In this document: positions 9,787 through 20,387 of the stretch, piece after piece
Numbering within the stretch: position 1 is the stretch's first letter
Layout: every line of letters starts with the position of its first letter
Source: Enoplolaimus lenunculus
Lineage: Eukaryota > Nematoda > Enoplea > Enoplida > Thoracostomopsidae
Direction: 5' to 3'
Length of the DNA: 64,000 nt
Assembly (NCBI GenBank): GCA_030248215.1
Contig: JASANG010003612.1
Span: forward strand, 1 to 64,000
Notes under the pieces: generated by a model
Told to the model about the DNA's origin: nothing
Databases searched by the model: none
The model's input: the letters and a program-made list of their open reading frames with translations, nothing else
Translations under genes and position numbers: made by a program

Positions 9787-10618
9787 TAACACCACATAAC
9801 ACTGTATTCGCCATACCCCCAAAACTTGTAAAAACAAATCAAAAGCAAAATTTATTAGACGATCAAAGCATATGACAGGTACGCACGTGTCAAAGACGCC
9901 AATGTTTTTGGTTTGAAGTATAAATTGCTAAAAACTTTGACGCGAGCTAATACCTGAAAAAATATAATATGGGAAAATTGTGAAACTAAATTTCAAAAAG
10001 AGGCAGTTGACAGGGCCGTCGCTTGTTTAAAGCTTTTACACAATTATCAAATCGTTAGCAAGCTCAACATACTGGAGAAATATATAATTTTAGAATAGTC
10101 TATCAAACTTCTATTTTGTATTTGAATTTCTAAGCCTCTAAAACACCACTCTATCAGATGGTATGGCTCAATTAACATTGTGTGTACTGTGTTACTAATT
10201 TTGAGTTATAAACTTTGTGGGGAGGTTGACAGACACGCGGAACCGCCAGAAAAACGTGAGTAGCCAACACACTGCATATCAAAAGACCAAACGTGCACAG
10301 TTAAATAATTACCCCTGTATCATCTTGTGCTTTAAATATTTTCGCTCGATTGAAGGGTATATTGCTACTGCTTGTATCTTAAGGTGATTTAGGTTTTAAT
10401 GTATTTTCTTACAGTTTTACTGCTAGTCGGCTATAACTCAAAAATGCGCTCGTGTAAATGAAATGTACAAAGGAAACCAAGTATTTTTGCGGCGTTAGGG
10501 CGTAAATTTAACATAGAACGATTGTGGCTTCGGTTGTAGGCAACGCGCTGAACACGAAATAAAATGTGTCATAACAGAATGGGCAAAATAACGTACAGGT
10601 AGATTTTATACATATGTT
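9787..10618. other. No firm gene
   Basis: About 10140-10256 on the plus strand is open and ends at AAAAAC|GTGAGT, a good donor-like site. Its upstream acceptor is uncertain and I recognise no family. The rest is unremarkable. Confidence 0.35.
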
Positions 10619-10802
10619 GGCCCATGTTGATTACAGGGCCGTCCCGGTTTCCGATGGGGCTATAAAAGAATAGGCTTACATTCTAGACTACATTTTATGC
10701 TTAGGCTTAGGCTTAGGAATACGCTTTTGCAACACTTAGGTTTAGGCTTAGGCTTTGGAATACGCTTAATCTACTGTTAAGGCCCTCAAAGTAACATTGG
10801 CC
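10619..10802 (+). mobile_element. Family A MITE, TTACTTTTAGGGGCG subfamily
   Basis: Left end GGCCCATGTTGATTACAGGG, right end GTAACATTGGCC. Interior: GGGGCTATAAAAGAATAGGC, then TTAGGC units in two blocks with AATACGCTT motifs. It matches 3233-3436 in layout. Confidence 0.7.
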
Positions 10803-11109
10803 GATTTGTTTATCCGAAAAATGAATGCAAATTACTGTACTACCAAGCGCGTAGCTAGGAATTTATCGTGGATTCTATAAATCTCGCAATCAAATTTAGC
10901 CTATAAGAACCATAAGGATCCTTTAAGTCTTGCTGAAACTGTATGTTGACCTTAGAAATTTAGAAAAAACGTGTATTGGTAATTTTGGTCTCAAAAGATC
11001 AATTTCGATTGTACGGATCACAGACGCTTTACAATCCGTAACAGTGAGAATCAGAATCTGAAAAACTTTTACATTTCGGTTAATCAAAACATGAGTGTAC
11101 GATTATGCG
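10803..11109. other. No gene recognised
   Basis: Nothing recognisable. Confidence 0.5.
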
Positions 11110-11873
11110 GGGTTCACGTTATAAATGGTGCAGCTGGGTCACGTTTTGTCACGTTGTATATACTGGGAAATATTTTGTCTGCGAAGTAACCCAGTATGAT
11201 GTTCCAAAAACAGTGGTTGTCTGCTAACAGCACGTATCGGTCACGTTTTGCCTTACAATATAATGTGATATTCCCTACATTGTCTGTCAATAGCATATGA
11301 TCATTTTAAAACTGTCTACTGATTCAGTTGCATAACTAGGTTTGCGTATGGCGGAATATCATATGATACTAACAGACATGTGCCGTTGGTATCATATGAT
11401 TCTACGAGACAATGTAAATAACAATATATATATACTAATAATATGATGGGAAATTTAAATTTTGGCAGGAAACTTTAAAATTTTGTGGGCAAATTATATT
11501 TTTGGCGGGAAAATTCAAAATTTGCCTGGAAAATTAAAATTTTGGCGGGAATATTCAAATTTTGGCTGATTGTCTTATGATGCGTCTTTAACTACATAAT
11601 GAAATATCATATGATACTCCAAATCCGTCTTGCTGCTGAATATCATTTGGAATATCATACGATATTCACCAATATGTCTGATTGTGTCACGTGACTTTCG
11701 AACACTTATACGTTGAGATAACCCGTGTACCCGAGCTTTGTATAGCAATATCGCATAATATTTGACCTGTGTATGTCCGTATCATATGATAGTAACAAAA
11801 ATTTATGTTGATGTCGAATCAACATGTGACAAAACGTGACCCGACTACTACTGCACCAGTTATAACGTGAACG
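11110..11873. mobile_element. Family F element, 764 bp, about 45-bp inverted ends
   Basis: The left end GGTTCACGTTATAAATGGTG followed by CAGCTGGGTCACGTTTTGTC is matched by the complement of the right end, which reads GTGACAAAACGTGACCCGAC and CTGCACCAGTTATAACGTGA. The interior has repeated ATATCATATGAT words and a 25-base tandem motif at about 11450-11572. There is no transposase frame. A half-copy of the left end appears near 37252. Confidence 0.75.
11450..11572. repeat. Minisatellite of TTTTGGCGGGAAAATTCAA-type units
   Basis: Five to six imperfect units of about 25 bases, several containing TTGGCGGGAA, inside the family F element. Confidence 0.7.
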
Positions 11874-12119
11874 GCGCATTACACTTTATCGAAAAGTGGA
11901 CAACTGAGTGCATTCTGTGCATATGAATGTACCTTGCGCGTGTTGCATTTTTCATTTACTCAACATTATTTTTAGGGTGTGGTATAATTTTGGCCAAGTG
12001 GAAGAAATATGCGGTAAAATACGTGGCCGACAAACGTGTTGTGTTTTTATTTTCTATAACATCTAGATAAACAGCAAACAGTGTAGACTGAACGTGGAAT
12101 CGACCTACCCCCAAAAGTG

Positions 12120-12228
12120 GCTGGTATTGGTATTGGCCAAAACGTAACGCGTGCTGGTATATATGGTGCCGCACAAAACGTTGTTTGTTGCATACTCTTG
12201 TTTTAAAAGTCATTATCGACTCTTGATA
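12120..12228 (-). mobile_element. Family G fragment
   Basis: Contains AAAACGTAACGCGTGCTGG, GTTGCATACTCTTG and GTCATTATCGACTCTTG in the order of the right end of family G (compare 27017-27330). The left half is not evident. Confidence 0.5.
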
Positions 12229-12295
12229 ACAGTTACTTTTTTAATTTGTTGGGTCATTAAGAAATGCAGTGGCGGATTTGAAAGTTTCTGACGCA

Positions 12296-12375
12296 GGCCA
12301 GTAGCCAGTTCACCTTGCTCTGGGGGCTAAAATTTTTAGGAGTATACAACGGTTTTTATTGGTTTTCAATTGTCC
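12296..12375 (+). mobile_element. Family D fragment (left half)
   Basis: GGCCAGTAGCCAGTTCACCT, GGGGGCTAAAATTTTTAGGA and a TACAACGGTTTTTATTGG stretch match the left half of family D (compare 28667-28833). The right end is missing. Confidence 0.5.
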
Positions 12376-12483
12376 CTAATTGTAGTGCATTAATAACTAC
12401 ACGCCCAAATAAATTTGATTTCGAAACTTTATAGCATACCTAACTTTTGAAAGTACATTCGTAAGTATACACTTGCATTAAAG

Positions 12484-12705
12484 CAAACAGTCCGTAACCA
12501 AACAACAGGGGAACCCTCTGGAAAGACCAAATTTATCAGTATACCCACTCTTATTTGGGTCACTTCAGTACATCTGTAACAAAGGGTGGCGGAGCGTGGA
12601 TTTAAAAATAAATAACAGTCCGTCACCAAATAACAGGAGGTTCCCTTTAAAGAAAGCAAATAAATATCAGTCCCCCCTCTTATTAGAGTCACTTCAGTAG
12701 TTACA
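12484..12705 (-). mobile_element. Two partial family E copies side by side
   Basis: 12484-12560 and 12600-12705 each show AACAGTCCGT, a CAAA(C/T)AACAGG word and CTCTTATT(T/A)G-GTCACTTCAG. They match the inner and terminal parts of family E. The repeated end makes them look like a tandem pair of truncated copies. Confidence 0.5.
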
Positions 12706-13154
12706 GATTGCATGCGTAACAAATTTTGACGTCATTTCAAACGTCATGCATAATTTACGTATCATCACTGAGTATGAAACCGTTAACGGTATTAGGTTTC
12801 ATCGGTATATTTGAACTGTTGGTTGACGTTTGTTTTTCTATAAACTCAATATGACTGCTTTGTTGCAAAGCCTGCCGGATGAGGCAAAATAGCAGATGGT
12901 GAGCGGTATTGTGCAACCTACGGAATTCCCAAATGAATTTAATCGTTTGTGTAGATATATGACCACTTTAGTCAAATTAAGCGTTTATCGGTGGGCGTAT
13001 GCATCTTGTATTTTAAGTGAAAACTTGAGTTTCATTTAAACCTGATTTGATTTCTTCTTGTGATTGAATCAAGGGCAAGATATATGTCAATGAGAGATTA
13101 ACTGAAAGCTGCATGAGATTTAGAGTTGTTCAGTATATATTATAATATATATAT
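12706..13154. other. No gene recognised
   Basis: Unremarkable DNA ending in an AT run (13130-13155) that borders the Penelope-like complex. Confidence 0.5.
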
Positions 13155-13189
13155 AACATAATATTGTGACATAAAACAATAGTCATGTT

Positions 13190-16059
13190 TAAGATTAACA
13201 AAAGAACAGACTAAGTAAAAATTTTAAACAAAACGAATTTGTTTGAACATTTAGAATTGGTTCTTTTTTCCGGATATAGGCGGCTTCTAAAATTTGTAGA
13301 GCAAAGTTTGAAGCAATACCATTATTTTTCGGCCAAGAATCCAAAATGTTAAAGTCTTGAATTGAGCAGGAATGATTGAATTGTGCACAGTGCGTTGAGA
13401 TTGCGGAAATCAATTTAGAAGTAGTTGTTGTTTTCAGGAATGTACGATCCGATACCTGGCGGTGTTCACAAACACGTCAAAAGAGTTGGCGATTAGACGA
13501 GCCAACATAACCTGATTGACAATCAGGACAAATAAACTGATAAACGATATTGGATTTCATATAGTCAGGGATCGGATCTTTGAATTTAAACATTTGAGAT
13601 ACTCTATTACCAGATTGAAAAACAATTCTAACAGAAATATTGAAATGATTTAAATATTTCTTAAACAATTTAATTAAACCAGCTTTTAATCTGCCAGAGT
13701 GTGAACCGAAAAATGGAAGCTTAAGCACTAGAATCTTAGTATTGTTTACCACTTGCGTTGAAGAGACTGTGCCGGAGTTGTCGGTTTCGACCTGACCGGG
13801 AGTTTGCTCTTGCGTGGCATGATATTGCGTAACCAAATTACTAGACGAATAAATGTTTTGTGTAGAAGCTGTTGCAGAATTGCCTTGAGATTGCGACGTA
13901 GTGTTCTGTAATAAATGGTTATCTTGAGTCAGAAGACGGTCAAGATCAACGCTAAGGAATTTTTCAAGTGGTTTCGGAAAAATTCTAGCGTTAAATTTTT
14001 TCTGGCAAAATTCTAATATTGCATTATCAATAATTTTAATAGGAAATCCATTTGTGAAAAACAAATTTTTAAGAAATTCAATTTCACTTTTAATATTATT
14101 CTTGCTGGAACAGAGTTCAAAACATCTGTATAAAAGACAATGAATAAGGTTAACTTTATATTGAATTGGAAGAAAAGAATCAAACTTTAGAATTTGGTTA
14201 GAATAAGTTTTCTTACGAAAAATTCCTGTACTCAGCTCACCTGTTTCTGGATCCCTTGAGATTCGGATATCCAGAAACGGTAAGCTAAGATTATCCTCCA
14301 GTTCCATTGTAAATTTAATCTTTGGATGTTGTTGATTTAGCAAATTCAAGAAATTTTTTGCTTTGTTAATATTATCGAAAATAGTAAAAGTGTCATCGAC
14401 ATATCTCCTATAAAACTTTGGTTTACAGTTTTCGGAGATATTGGAGAGTACTTTTGACTCGAAATGAACCATAAATATATTAGCTAAGCAAGGGCCGAGC
14501 GGTGAGCCCATTGCGACACCGTCAATCTGTTTATATATTTTTTTGTTAAAAATAAAATTAAAATTAGTTGTACATAATCTAACAGCTTTAAGAAGTAAAT
14601 TTTTAGGAATATTAACTTGAATTTTATTAGAATCTAAAGCCTGTGAAATTATCTGTATAGTTTCTTCCAATGGGATGTTTGTAAACAAAGAACTAACATC
14701 GAAAGAAACTAAGACTGAGTTTTTAGCATTTAATTTCCTCACTTCATTAGCAAATTGAAAAGATGACAAAACCGTATACTCACCAGTGCATAATGGTTTA
14801 AGCATATTATCAACCCATTTGGCCAGGTTGTGGCACGCCGAATTAATAGCCGACATAATGGGCCGAAGCGGTACTCCATTCTTATGGGTTTTTGGTAAGC
14901 CATAGAGGATGGGCGGCCGAGAACCTGAAGGATTTAATCGAAGAGCTGTATATGAATCAATGGATTTGGATTTAGACAGCTCAACAATGAGAAACCTAAT
15001 TTTATCTTCGAAATTAATGGTTAATTTATACAAATTTTCTAAATCTTCAGAAACAAGTTGAAAAACTGATTGATCTGCTAAAATATCATTCATTTTTTTA
15101 ACATAATCGGACCTGTTCATTATGACAAGGCCGTTGCCTTTATCAGGCTTTATAATAACAATTCTTTTGTCGTTAGCAAGATCTTTCAATTTTAAAGTAA
15201 AAGTTTTCGGAACATTTGAAATATTTTTATATCTTTTAACCATACCAAATGCGTTGGTGATAAGTTGACGGAATTCATCCCGGAAACTGTAAGGAAGAGA
15301 GTTTTCGTTGGAAAGTTTTTGAGCTGAGTGGGCGAGAAGCTCACATTCCACTAAAACCCTTTCAAAACTAAATTTATTAGATGAAATCACAAAACGAGGA
15401 CCTAAACTGAGTGCTTGTACTTCCATATCAGTAAGCTTTCTATATGATAGATTAAAAACAACATTAGTAGAATCAAGACGAACGTACCTTTTATCGTTTA
15501 ATGCCGAAAGAGACGTTAGTTTCTTATTATGTATCGAAATAACCTTAGTTCGTTTATATTCTACAAGCCATCTAATATACGAATGTAGAATAAATTTACT
15601 TAGATATGGCAAATGTGTTTGGAGCCATTGATTAGACTGCACGATGGAACGATCAAGTTCTTTAATGCGCCTATGTTTAAATTTAATCTCATTGAAAAGA
15701 ATTTTTTGTTTGAATTGTCTAAGGTTGCTAATATTCCGTCTCACCACAGGATTCTTAAGATTAAAGAAACGTGGTGATAGGGATAAATCAATGCACTGTT
15801 GCAGGAAATTCACATCCTCTTTAGCTTTCATAACTTTAACAGAACAGTTAAGCATTGTTCTAAAGTTTTGCAAAGCAAGATTACCGTATTTATTTTTTAT
15901 ACCAGAAAAAATGCCGGAGCCGAAGATTTTTGATACCAAAATTTGAATATTTTCCAAAGCTAAACTTGCTGAGTACGAATGAGAATCAGAACTTTGTGAA
16001 TTATTGAGATTAGTTTCAAAATCTCCAGAATTCACTAGATTTTCAGAGTGTGAAGACAT
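13190..16059 (-). pseudogene. PLE ORF2: reverse transcriptase with GIY-YIG nuclease, stop-interrupted (copy A)
   Basis: The first ATG giving MSSHSENLVNSG is at 16059; an in-frame TTG further up is ignored. Visible in order: the RT1-type motif IIKPDKGNGLVIMN, then PPILYGLPKTHKNGVPLRPI, a motif A-like SFDVSSLFTNIPLEE, motif B-like GVAMGSPLGPCLANIF, and the catalytic YVDD in FYRRYVDDTF. A C-terminal GIY-YIG-type domain follows, with VYQFICPDCQSGYVGSSNRQ. This set is diagnostic of EN+ Penelope-like elements, which prime reverse transcription at a nick. The arginine codon CGA after QLF is TGA here (13477-13479), a nonsense change inside the nuclease domain. The frame reopens and runs on in the same phase to 13195. 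One A is also missing near the end compared with copies B and C (13229-13234), altering the last residues. As it stands the protein would lack most of its nuclease. Confidence 0.85.
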
Positions 16060-16465
16060 AATGATAATAAACAAAACCAAAAAAAGATAACACAAGTAGT
16101 TATCACAACTATATAAAGTAAATCAACCAGAGTTACGATTCAGTAGTGCAAGGTCTAATGGTAACTTACGTATCTAGAGCCGTGAAAACACCTAATATGG
16201 TTGACGTGACTAGCTAACTGATTACTTTTGATAGTATTTTGTAAGATTTTTCTGAGAAGAAAAATACGTGTCAAAGTTAAAATCAGCACTAGCTGGAAAA
16301 CCGTAGCTGAACAGTATTGAATATAAGGATAACTGAAACAGATACAGTATAAACAGTTATACACAAAATACAACACTTGAACAAATAATGAATATTCTAG
16401 TGAGACAGAAAAAACACCATAAAACATTAACTTCAAGTCAAACAGACTTCACGAGATGAGGTTGT
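16060..16465 (-). other. Spacer between PLE ORF1 and ORF2 (copy A)
   Basis: Non-coding, AT-rich, nearly identical to 20010-20387 in copy C. It contains TATATAGTTGTGATAACTAC just upstream of ORF2, a word that recurs at 19057-19073 by the copy B break. Confidence 0.6.
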
Positions 16466-17287
16466 TCACAGAGATCTCGCTGGCCTCGGATAACCAGATC
16501 TACCGGAAACTCGAACGCCCGGATTAGCCGTAAAACCTCCACCGCGTGGTGGTAGCCAATAATTACCAAAATAGCCTGGTGGAAAATAAATTGGGCCTGA
16601 CCACCCTGGACCTGGAGGGGTCGGAGGTCTAACAACCCACGGTGCCAGACGTATTGGTGTAGAGTGAAACCTAATAGGTCTAGTTGGTCGAGCGTCAGGT
16701 GAAATAGCGGGAGGATATCCCTGAAAATGTTGAGGACCTGGGGCCGGACCAAAAAAACCAGAATAACCTTGTTGAATGCTAGTGTTATCCGCAGCAGGTA
16801 ACTGTTCGATGTCAACCCTAGCTCCAACAGTTTGTGTCGAGGCGTTATTAGTATTATTAAAATTCTTATTTTTAAGCCCTGGAGTCTGAGTTCCTTTTGT
16901 AGCCTTTGGTAGAAACAAATCAGAATCAGAGTCAGATGCTAACTTTTTCCAACCTTTCCCTTTATTCCAGATTTTTGATAAAGCACTGGAATCCGTTGAT
17001 GAATTAGAAACGTCACCAAGATTACCTGAATCAGAGGTTAAACTTGACTGAATAACCGAAGGAGGCGTAACTAATGACGTTGTAGAATTAGTTGAAATAC
17101 CTTTTTCACACACGGAACTATCTGCACTATAACCAGAAATATTAGTTTTTTCGTTGCTAGAGTTGTTGTTACCATCTACAGGCTTAGCTGATAAATGAGA
17201 CGTTGCTGAATCAGTTTTTGAAGAAGTCTGTTGCTCGTTAATCACATTAGAGATATTTCGGTGTTGCCCAACACCATCATCAGTCAT
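16466..17287 (-). CDS. PLE ORF1, 273 residues, function unknown
   Basis: Starts with ATG (MTDDGVGQHRNIS) and is open to a stop at 16466. The first half is rich in Ser, Thr and Asn. The middle has a basic-acidic patch (WNKGKGWKKLASDSDSD). The C-terminal third is rich in Pro, Gly and aromatic residues (PAPGPQHFQGYPPA, RPPTPPGPGWSGP, YFGNYWLPPRGGG) and ends in basic RSGYPRPARSL. I see no known fold. Its position just upstream of ORF2 within the repeat unit makes it an element-encoded accessory protein. A nucleic-acid or RNP-binding role is a guess from composition. A degraded version lies in copy C at about 19262-20000. Confidence 0.6.
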   Translation of the reverse strand: MTDDGVGQHRNISNVINEQQTSSKTDSATSHLSAKPVDGNNNSSNEKTNISGYSADSSVCEKGISTNSTTSLVTPPSVIQSSLTSDSGNLGDVSNSSTDSSALSKIWNKGKGWKKLASDSDSDLFLPKATKGTQTPGLKNKNFNNTNNASTQTVGARVDIEQLPAADNTSIQQGYSGFFGPAPGPQHFQGYPPAISPDARPTRPIRFHSTPIRLAPWVVRPPTPPGPGWSGPIYFPPGYFGNYWLPPRGGGFTANPGVRVSGRSGYPRPARSL

Positions 17288-17325
17288 ACTGAAAAATCAT
17301 AGACGAAAGCATAAAATATAACATA

Positions 17326-19057
17326 ATATTGTGACATAAAACAATAGTCATGTTTAAGATTAACAAAAGAACAGACTAAGTAAAAATTTTAAACAAAAAC
17401 GAATTTGTTTGAACATTTAGAATTGGTTCTTTTTTCCGGATATAGGCGGCTTCTAAAATTTGTAGAGCAAAGTTTGAAGCAACACCACTATTTTTCGGCC
17501 AAGAATCCAAAATGTTAAAGTCTTGAATTGAGCAGGAATGATTGAATTGTGCACAGTGCGTTGAGATTGCGGAAATCAATTTAGAAGTAGTTGTTGTTTT
17601 CAGGAATGTACGATCCGATACCTGGCGGTGTTCACAAACACGTCGAAAGAGTTGGCGATTAGACGAGCCAACATAACCTGATTGACAATCAGGACAAATA
17701 AACTGATAAACGATATTGGATTTCATATAGTCAGGGATCGGATCTTTGAATTTAAACATTTGAGATACTCTATTACCAGATTGAAAAACAATTCTAACAG
17801 AAATATTGAAATGATTTAAATATTTCTTAAACAATTTAATTAAACCAGCTTTCAATCTGCCAGAGTGTGAACCGAAAAATGGAAGCTTAAGCACTAGAAT
17901 CTTAGTATTGTTTACCACTTGCGTTGAAGAGACTGTGCCGGAGTTGTCGGTTTCGACCTGACCGGGAGTTTGCTCTTGCGTGGCATGATATTGCGTAACC
18001 AAATTACTAGACGAATAAATGTTTTGTGTAGAAGCTGTTGCAAAATTGCCTTGAGATTGCGACGTAGTGTTCTGTAATAAATGGTTATCTCGAGTCAGAA
18101 GACGGTCAAGATCAACGCTAAGGAATTTTTCAAGTGGTTTCGGAAAAATTCTAGCGTTAAATTTTTTCTGGCAAAATTCTAATATTGCTTTATCAATAAT
18201 TTTAATAGGAAATCCATTTGTGAAAAACAAATTTTTAAGAAATTGAATTTCACTTTTAATATTATTCTTGCTGGAACAGAGTTCAAAACATCTGTATAAA
18301 AGACAATGAATAAGGTTAACTTTATATTGAATTGGAAGAAAAGAATCAAACTTTAGAATTTGGTTAGAATAAGTTTTCTTACGAAAAATTCCTGTACTCA
18401 GCTCACCTGTTTCTGGATCCCTTGAGATTCGGATATCCAGAAACGGTAAGCTAAGATTATCCTCCAGTTCCATTGTAAATTTAATCTTTGGATGTTGTTG
18501 ATTTAGCAAATTCAAGAAATTTTTTGCTTTGTTAATATTATCGAAAATAGTAAAAGTGTCATCGACATATCTCCTATAAAACTTTGGTTTACAGTTTTCG
18601 GAGATATTGGAGAGTACTTTTGACTCGAAATGAACCATAAATATATTAGCTAAGCAAGGGCCGAGCGGTGAGCCCATTGCGACACCGTCAATCTGTTTAT
18701 ATATTTTTTTGTTAAAAATAAAATTAAAATTAGTTGTACATAATCTAACAGCTTTAAGAAGTAAATTTTTAGGAATATTAACTTGAATTTTATTAGAATC
18801 TAAAGCCTGTGAAATTATCTGTATAGTTTCTTCCAATGGGATGTTTGTAAACAAAGAACTAACATCGAAAAAAACTAAGACTGAGTTTTTAGCATTTAAT
18901 TTCCTCACTTCATTAGCAAATTGAAAAGATGACAAAACCGTATACTCACCAGTGCATAATGGTTTAAGCATATTATCAACCCATTTGGCCAGGTTGTGGC
19001 ACGCCGAATTAATAGCCGACATAATGGGCCGAAGCGGTACTCCATTCTTATGGGTTT
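17326..19057 (-). mobile_element. Penelope-like element copy B, 5'-truncated (upstream pseudo-LTR)
   Basis: A tandem partner of copy A on the same strand. Homology begins abruptly at about 19057 within the KTHKNGVPLRP region and runs to the common 3' end at about 17326. At the break the sequence changes to AGTTGTGATAACTAC and a T-rich stretch. Confidence 0.8.
17376..19057 (-). pseudogene. PLE ORF2 remnant, C-terminal part (copy B)
   Basis: Open from the break to a normal stop at 17376, about 555 residues of element protein. It keeps the A, B and C motifs of the polymerase (FFDVSSLFTNIP, AMGSPLGPCLANIF, YVDD) and a complete GIY-YIG-type domain with arginine where copy A has a stop (QLFRRVCEHR). 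It lacks the N-terminal 40 percent. Extra residues ahead of the homology, including a lysine run, come from flanking T-rich DNA read in frame and are not part of the protein. Note Ser to Phe at the motif A start (FFDVSS against SFDVSS in A and C). Confidence 0.8.
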
Positions 19058-19261
19058 TAGTTGTGATAACTACTTTTTTCTTTTTTTTTTTTTTTTTCTT
19101 TTCTTCACCTCTACTTTTCTGGATTTTGAACAAAAGATTTATGTTAATTGTTTTTGTTTAATTTTTCTTAGTTGTTTTTGTTTTTATGATTTGTTTTATG
19201 TAATTTATGTTATATTTTATGTTTGTTATGTTTTTAGTTGTGTGTGGTGTTGGGAGTTTTA

Positions 19262-20000
19262 TGTGATAAGCAACAGACTTTTAAAAATGATTCAGCAGTC
19301 TCATTTATCAGTAAGCTGTAGATGGTACAAATTAGCAGAAAAAATAATATTTTGGTTATAGTGCAGATAGTTCGTGTGTGAAAGATATTTAACTAATTTA
19401 GTCATTAGTTACGCCTCCTTGGTTATTCAGTAGTTTAACCTTGATTCAGGTAATCTTGGTGACGTTTCTAATTCATAAGGATTCAGTGCTTTATAAAAAT
19501 TGGAATAAAGGGAAAGGTTGGAAAAAGTTAGCATCTGACTTGATTCTGATTTGTTTCTACCAAAGGTTACAAAAGGAACTCAGACTCAGGGTTAAAAATA
19601 AGAATTTTAATAATATAATAACGCCTGACAAAATGTTGGAGCTAGGGTTGACATCGAACAGTTACCTGCTGCGGATAACACTAGCATTCAACAAGGTTAT
19701 TCTGGTTTTTTTGGTCCGGCCCCAGGTCCTCAACATTTTCAGGGATATCCTCCCGCTATTCACCTGACGCTCACAACTAGACCTATTAGGTTTCACTCTA
19801 CACAATACGTCTGGCACCGTGGGTTGTTAGACCTCCACCCCTAGGTCAGGGTGGTCAGGCCCAATTTATTTTCCACAGGCTATTTTGGTAATTATTGGCT
19901 ACCACCACGCGGTGGAGGTTTTAGGTAATCCGGGCGTTGAGTTTCGGTAGATTGGTTATCCGAGGCAGCGAGATGTCTGTGAACAACCTCATCTAGTGAA
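19262..20000 (+). pseudogene. Degraded PLE ORF1 (copy C)
   Basis: Aligns base by base with copy A ORF1 (for example AGCAACAGACTT, GATTCAG, TGGAATAAAGGGAAAGGTTGG, quoted as separate words) but carries a small deletion every 10-20 bases. No frame survives beyond short pieces such as WNKGKGWKKLASD. The damage ends sharply near 20010. Confidence 0.7.
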
Positions 20001-20387
20001 GTCTGTTTGACTTGAAGTTAATGTTTTATGGTGTTTTTTCTGTCTCACTAGAATATTCATTATTTGTTCAAGTGTTGTATTTTGTGTATAACTGTTTATA
20101 CTGTATCTGTTTCAGTTATCCTTATATTCAATACTGTTCAGCTACGGTTTTCCAGCTAGTGCTGATTTTAACTTTGACACGTATTTTTCTTCTCAGAAAA
20201 ATCTTAAAAATACTATCAAAAGTAATCAGTTAGCTAGTCACGTCAACCATATTAGGTGTTTTCACGGCTCTAGATACGTAAGTTACCATTAGACCTTGCA
20301 CTGCTGAATCGTAACTCTGGTTGATTTACTTTATATAGTTGTGATAACTACTTGTGTTATCTTTTTTTGGTTTTGTTTATTATCATT

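Larger units (their letters stand above)
13155..17325 (-). mobile_element. Penelope-like retroelement copy A (full length, ORF1 + ORF2)
   Basis: On the minus strand this unit carries ORF1 (17287-16466), a 407-base spacer, ORF2 (16059 to about 13190) and a 3' end with GTCACAATATTATGT. The same 3' end terminates copy B at about 17326 and copy C at about 23285. Copy B lies directly upstream in the same direction, so B and A form the tandem, partly truncated layout known for Penelope elements (pseudo-LTR). AT-rich DNA borders the 3' side. Confidence 0.85.

Noticed and set aside
17256-17283. Hammerhead-ribozyme-like core on the minus strand (CTGATGA, a GGTGTT/AACACC stem, GAAA) at the copy B to copy A junction
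   Set aside because: Hammerhead motifs are known in Penelope-like elements and this lies at the expected place. However, the core has an extra base before stem II, and I find no downstream strand to pair with GTATGA for helix I. The bases also form the start of ORF1. A covariance-model search would settle it.
18952-19361. Plus-strand ORFs crossing the copy B to copy C junction
   Set aside because: They are antisense to the retroelement ORF2 and then run through a T-rich run.
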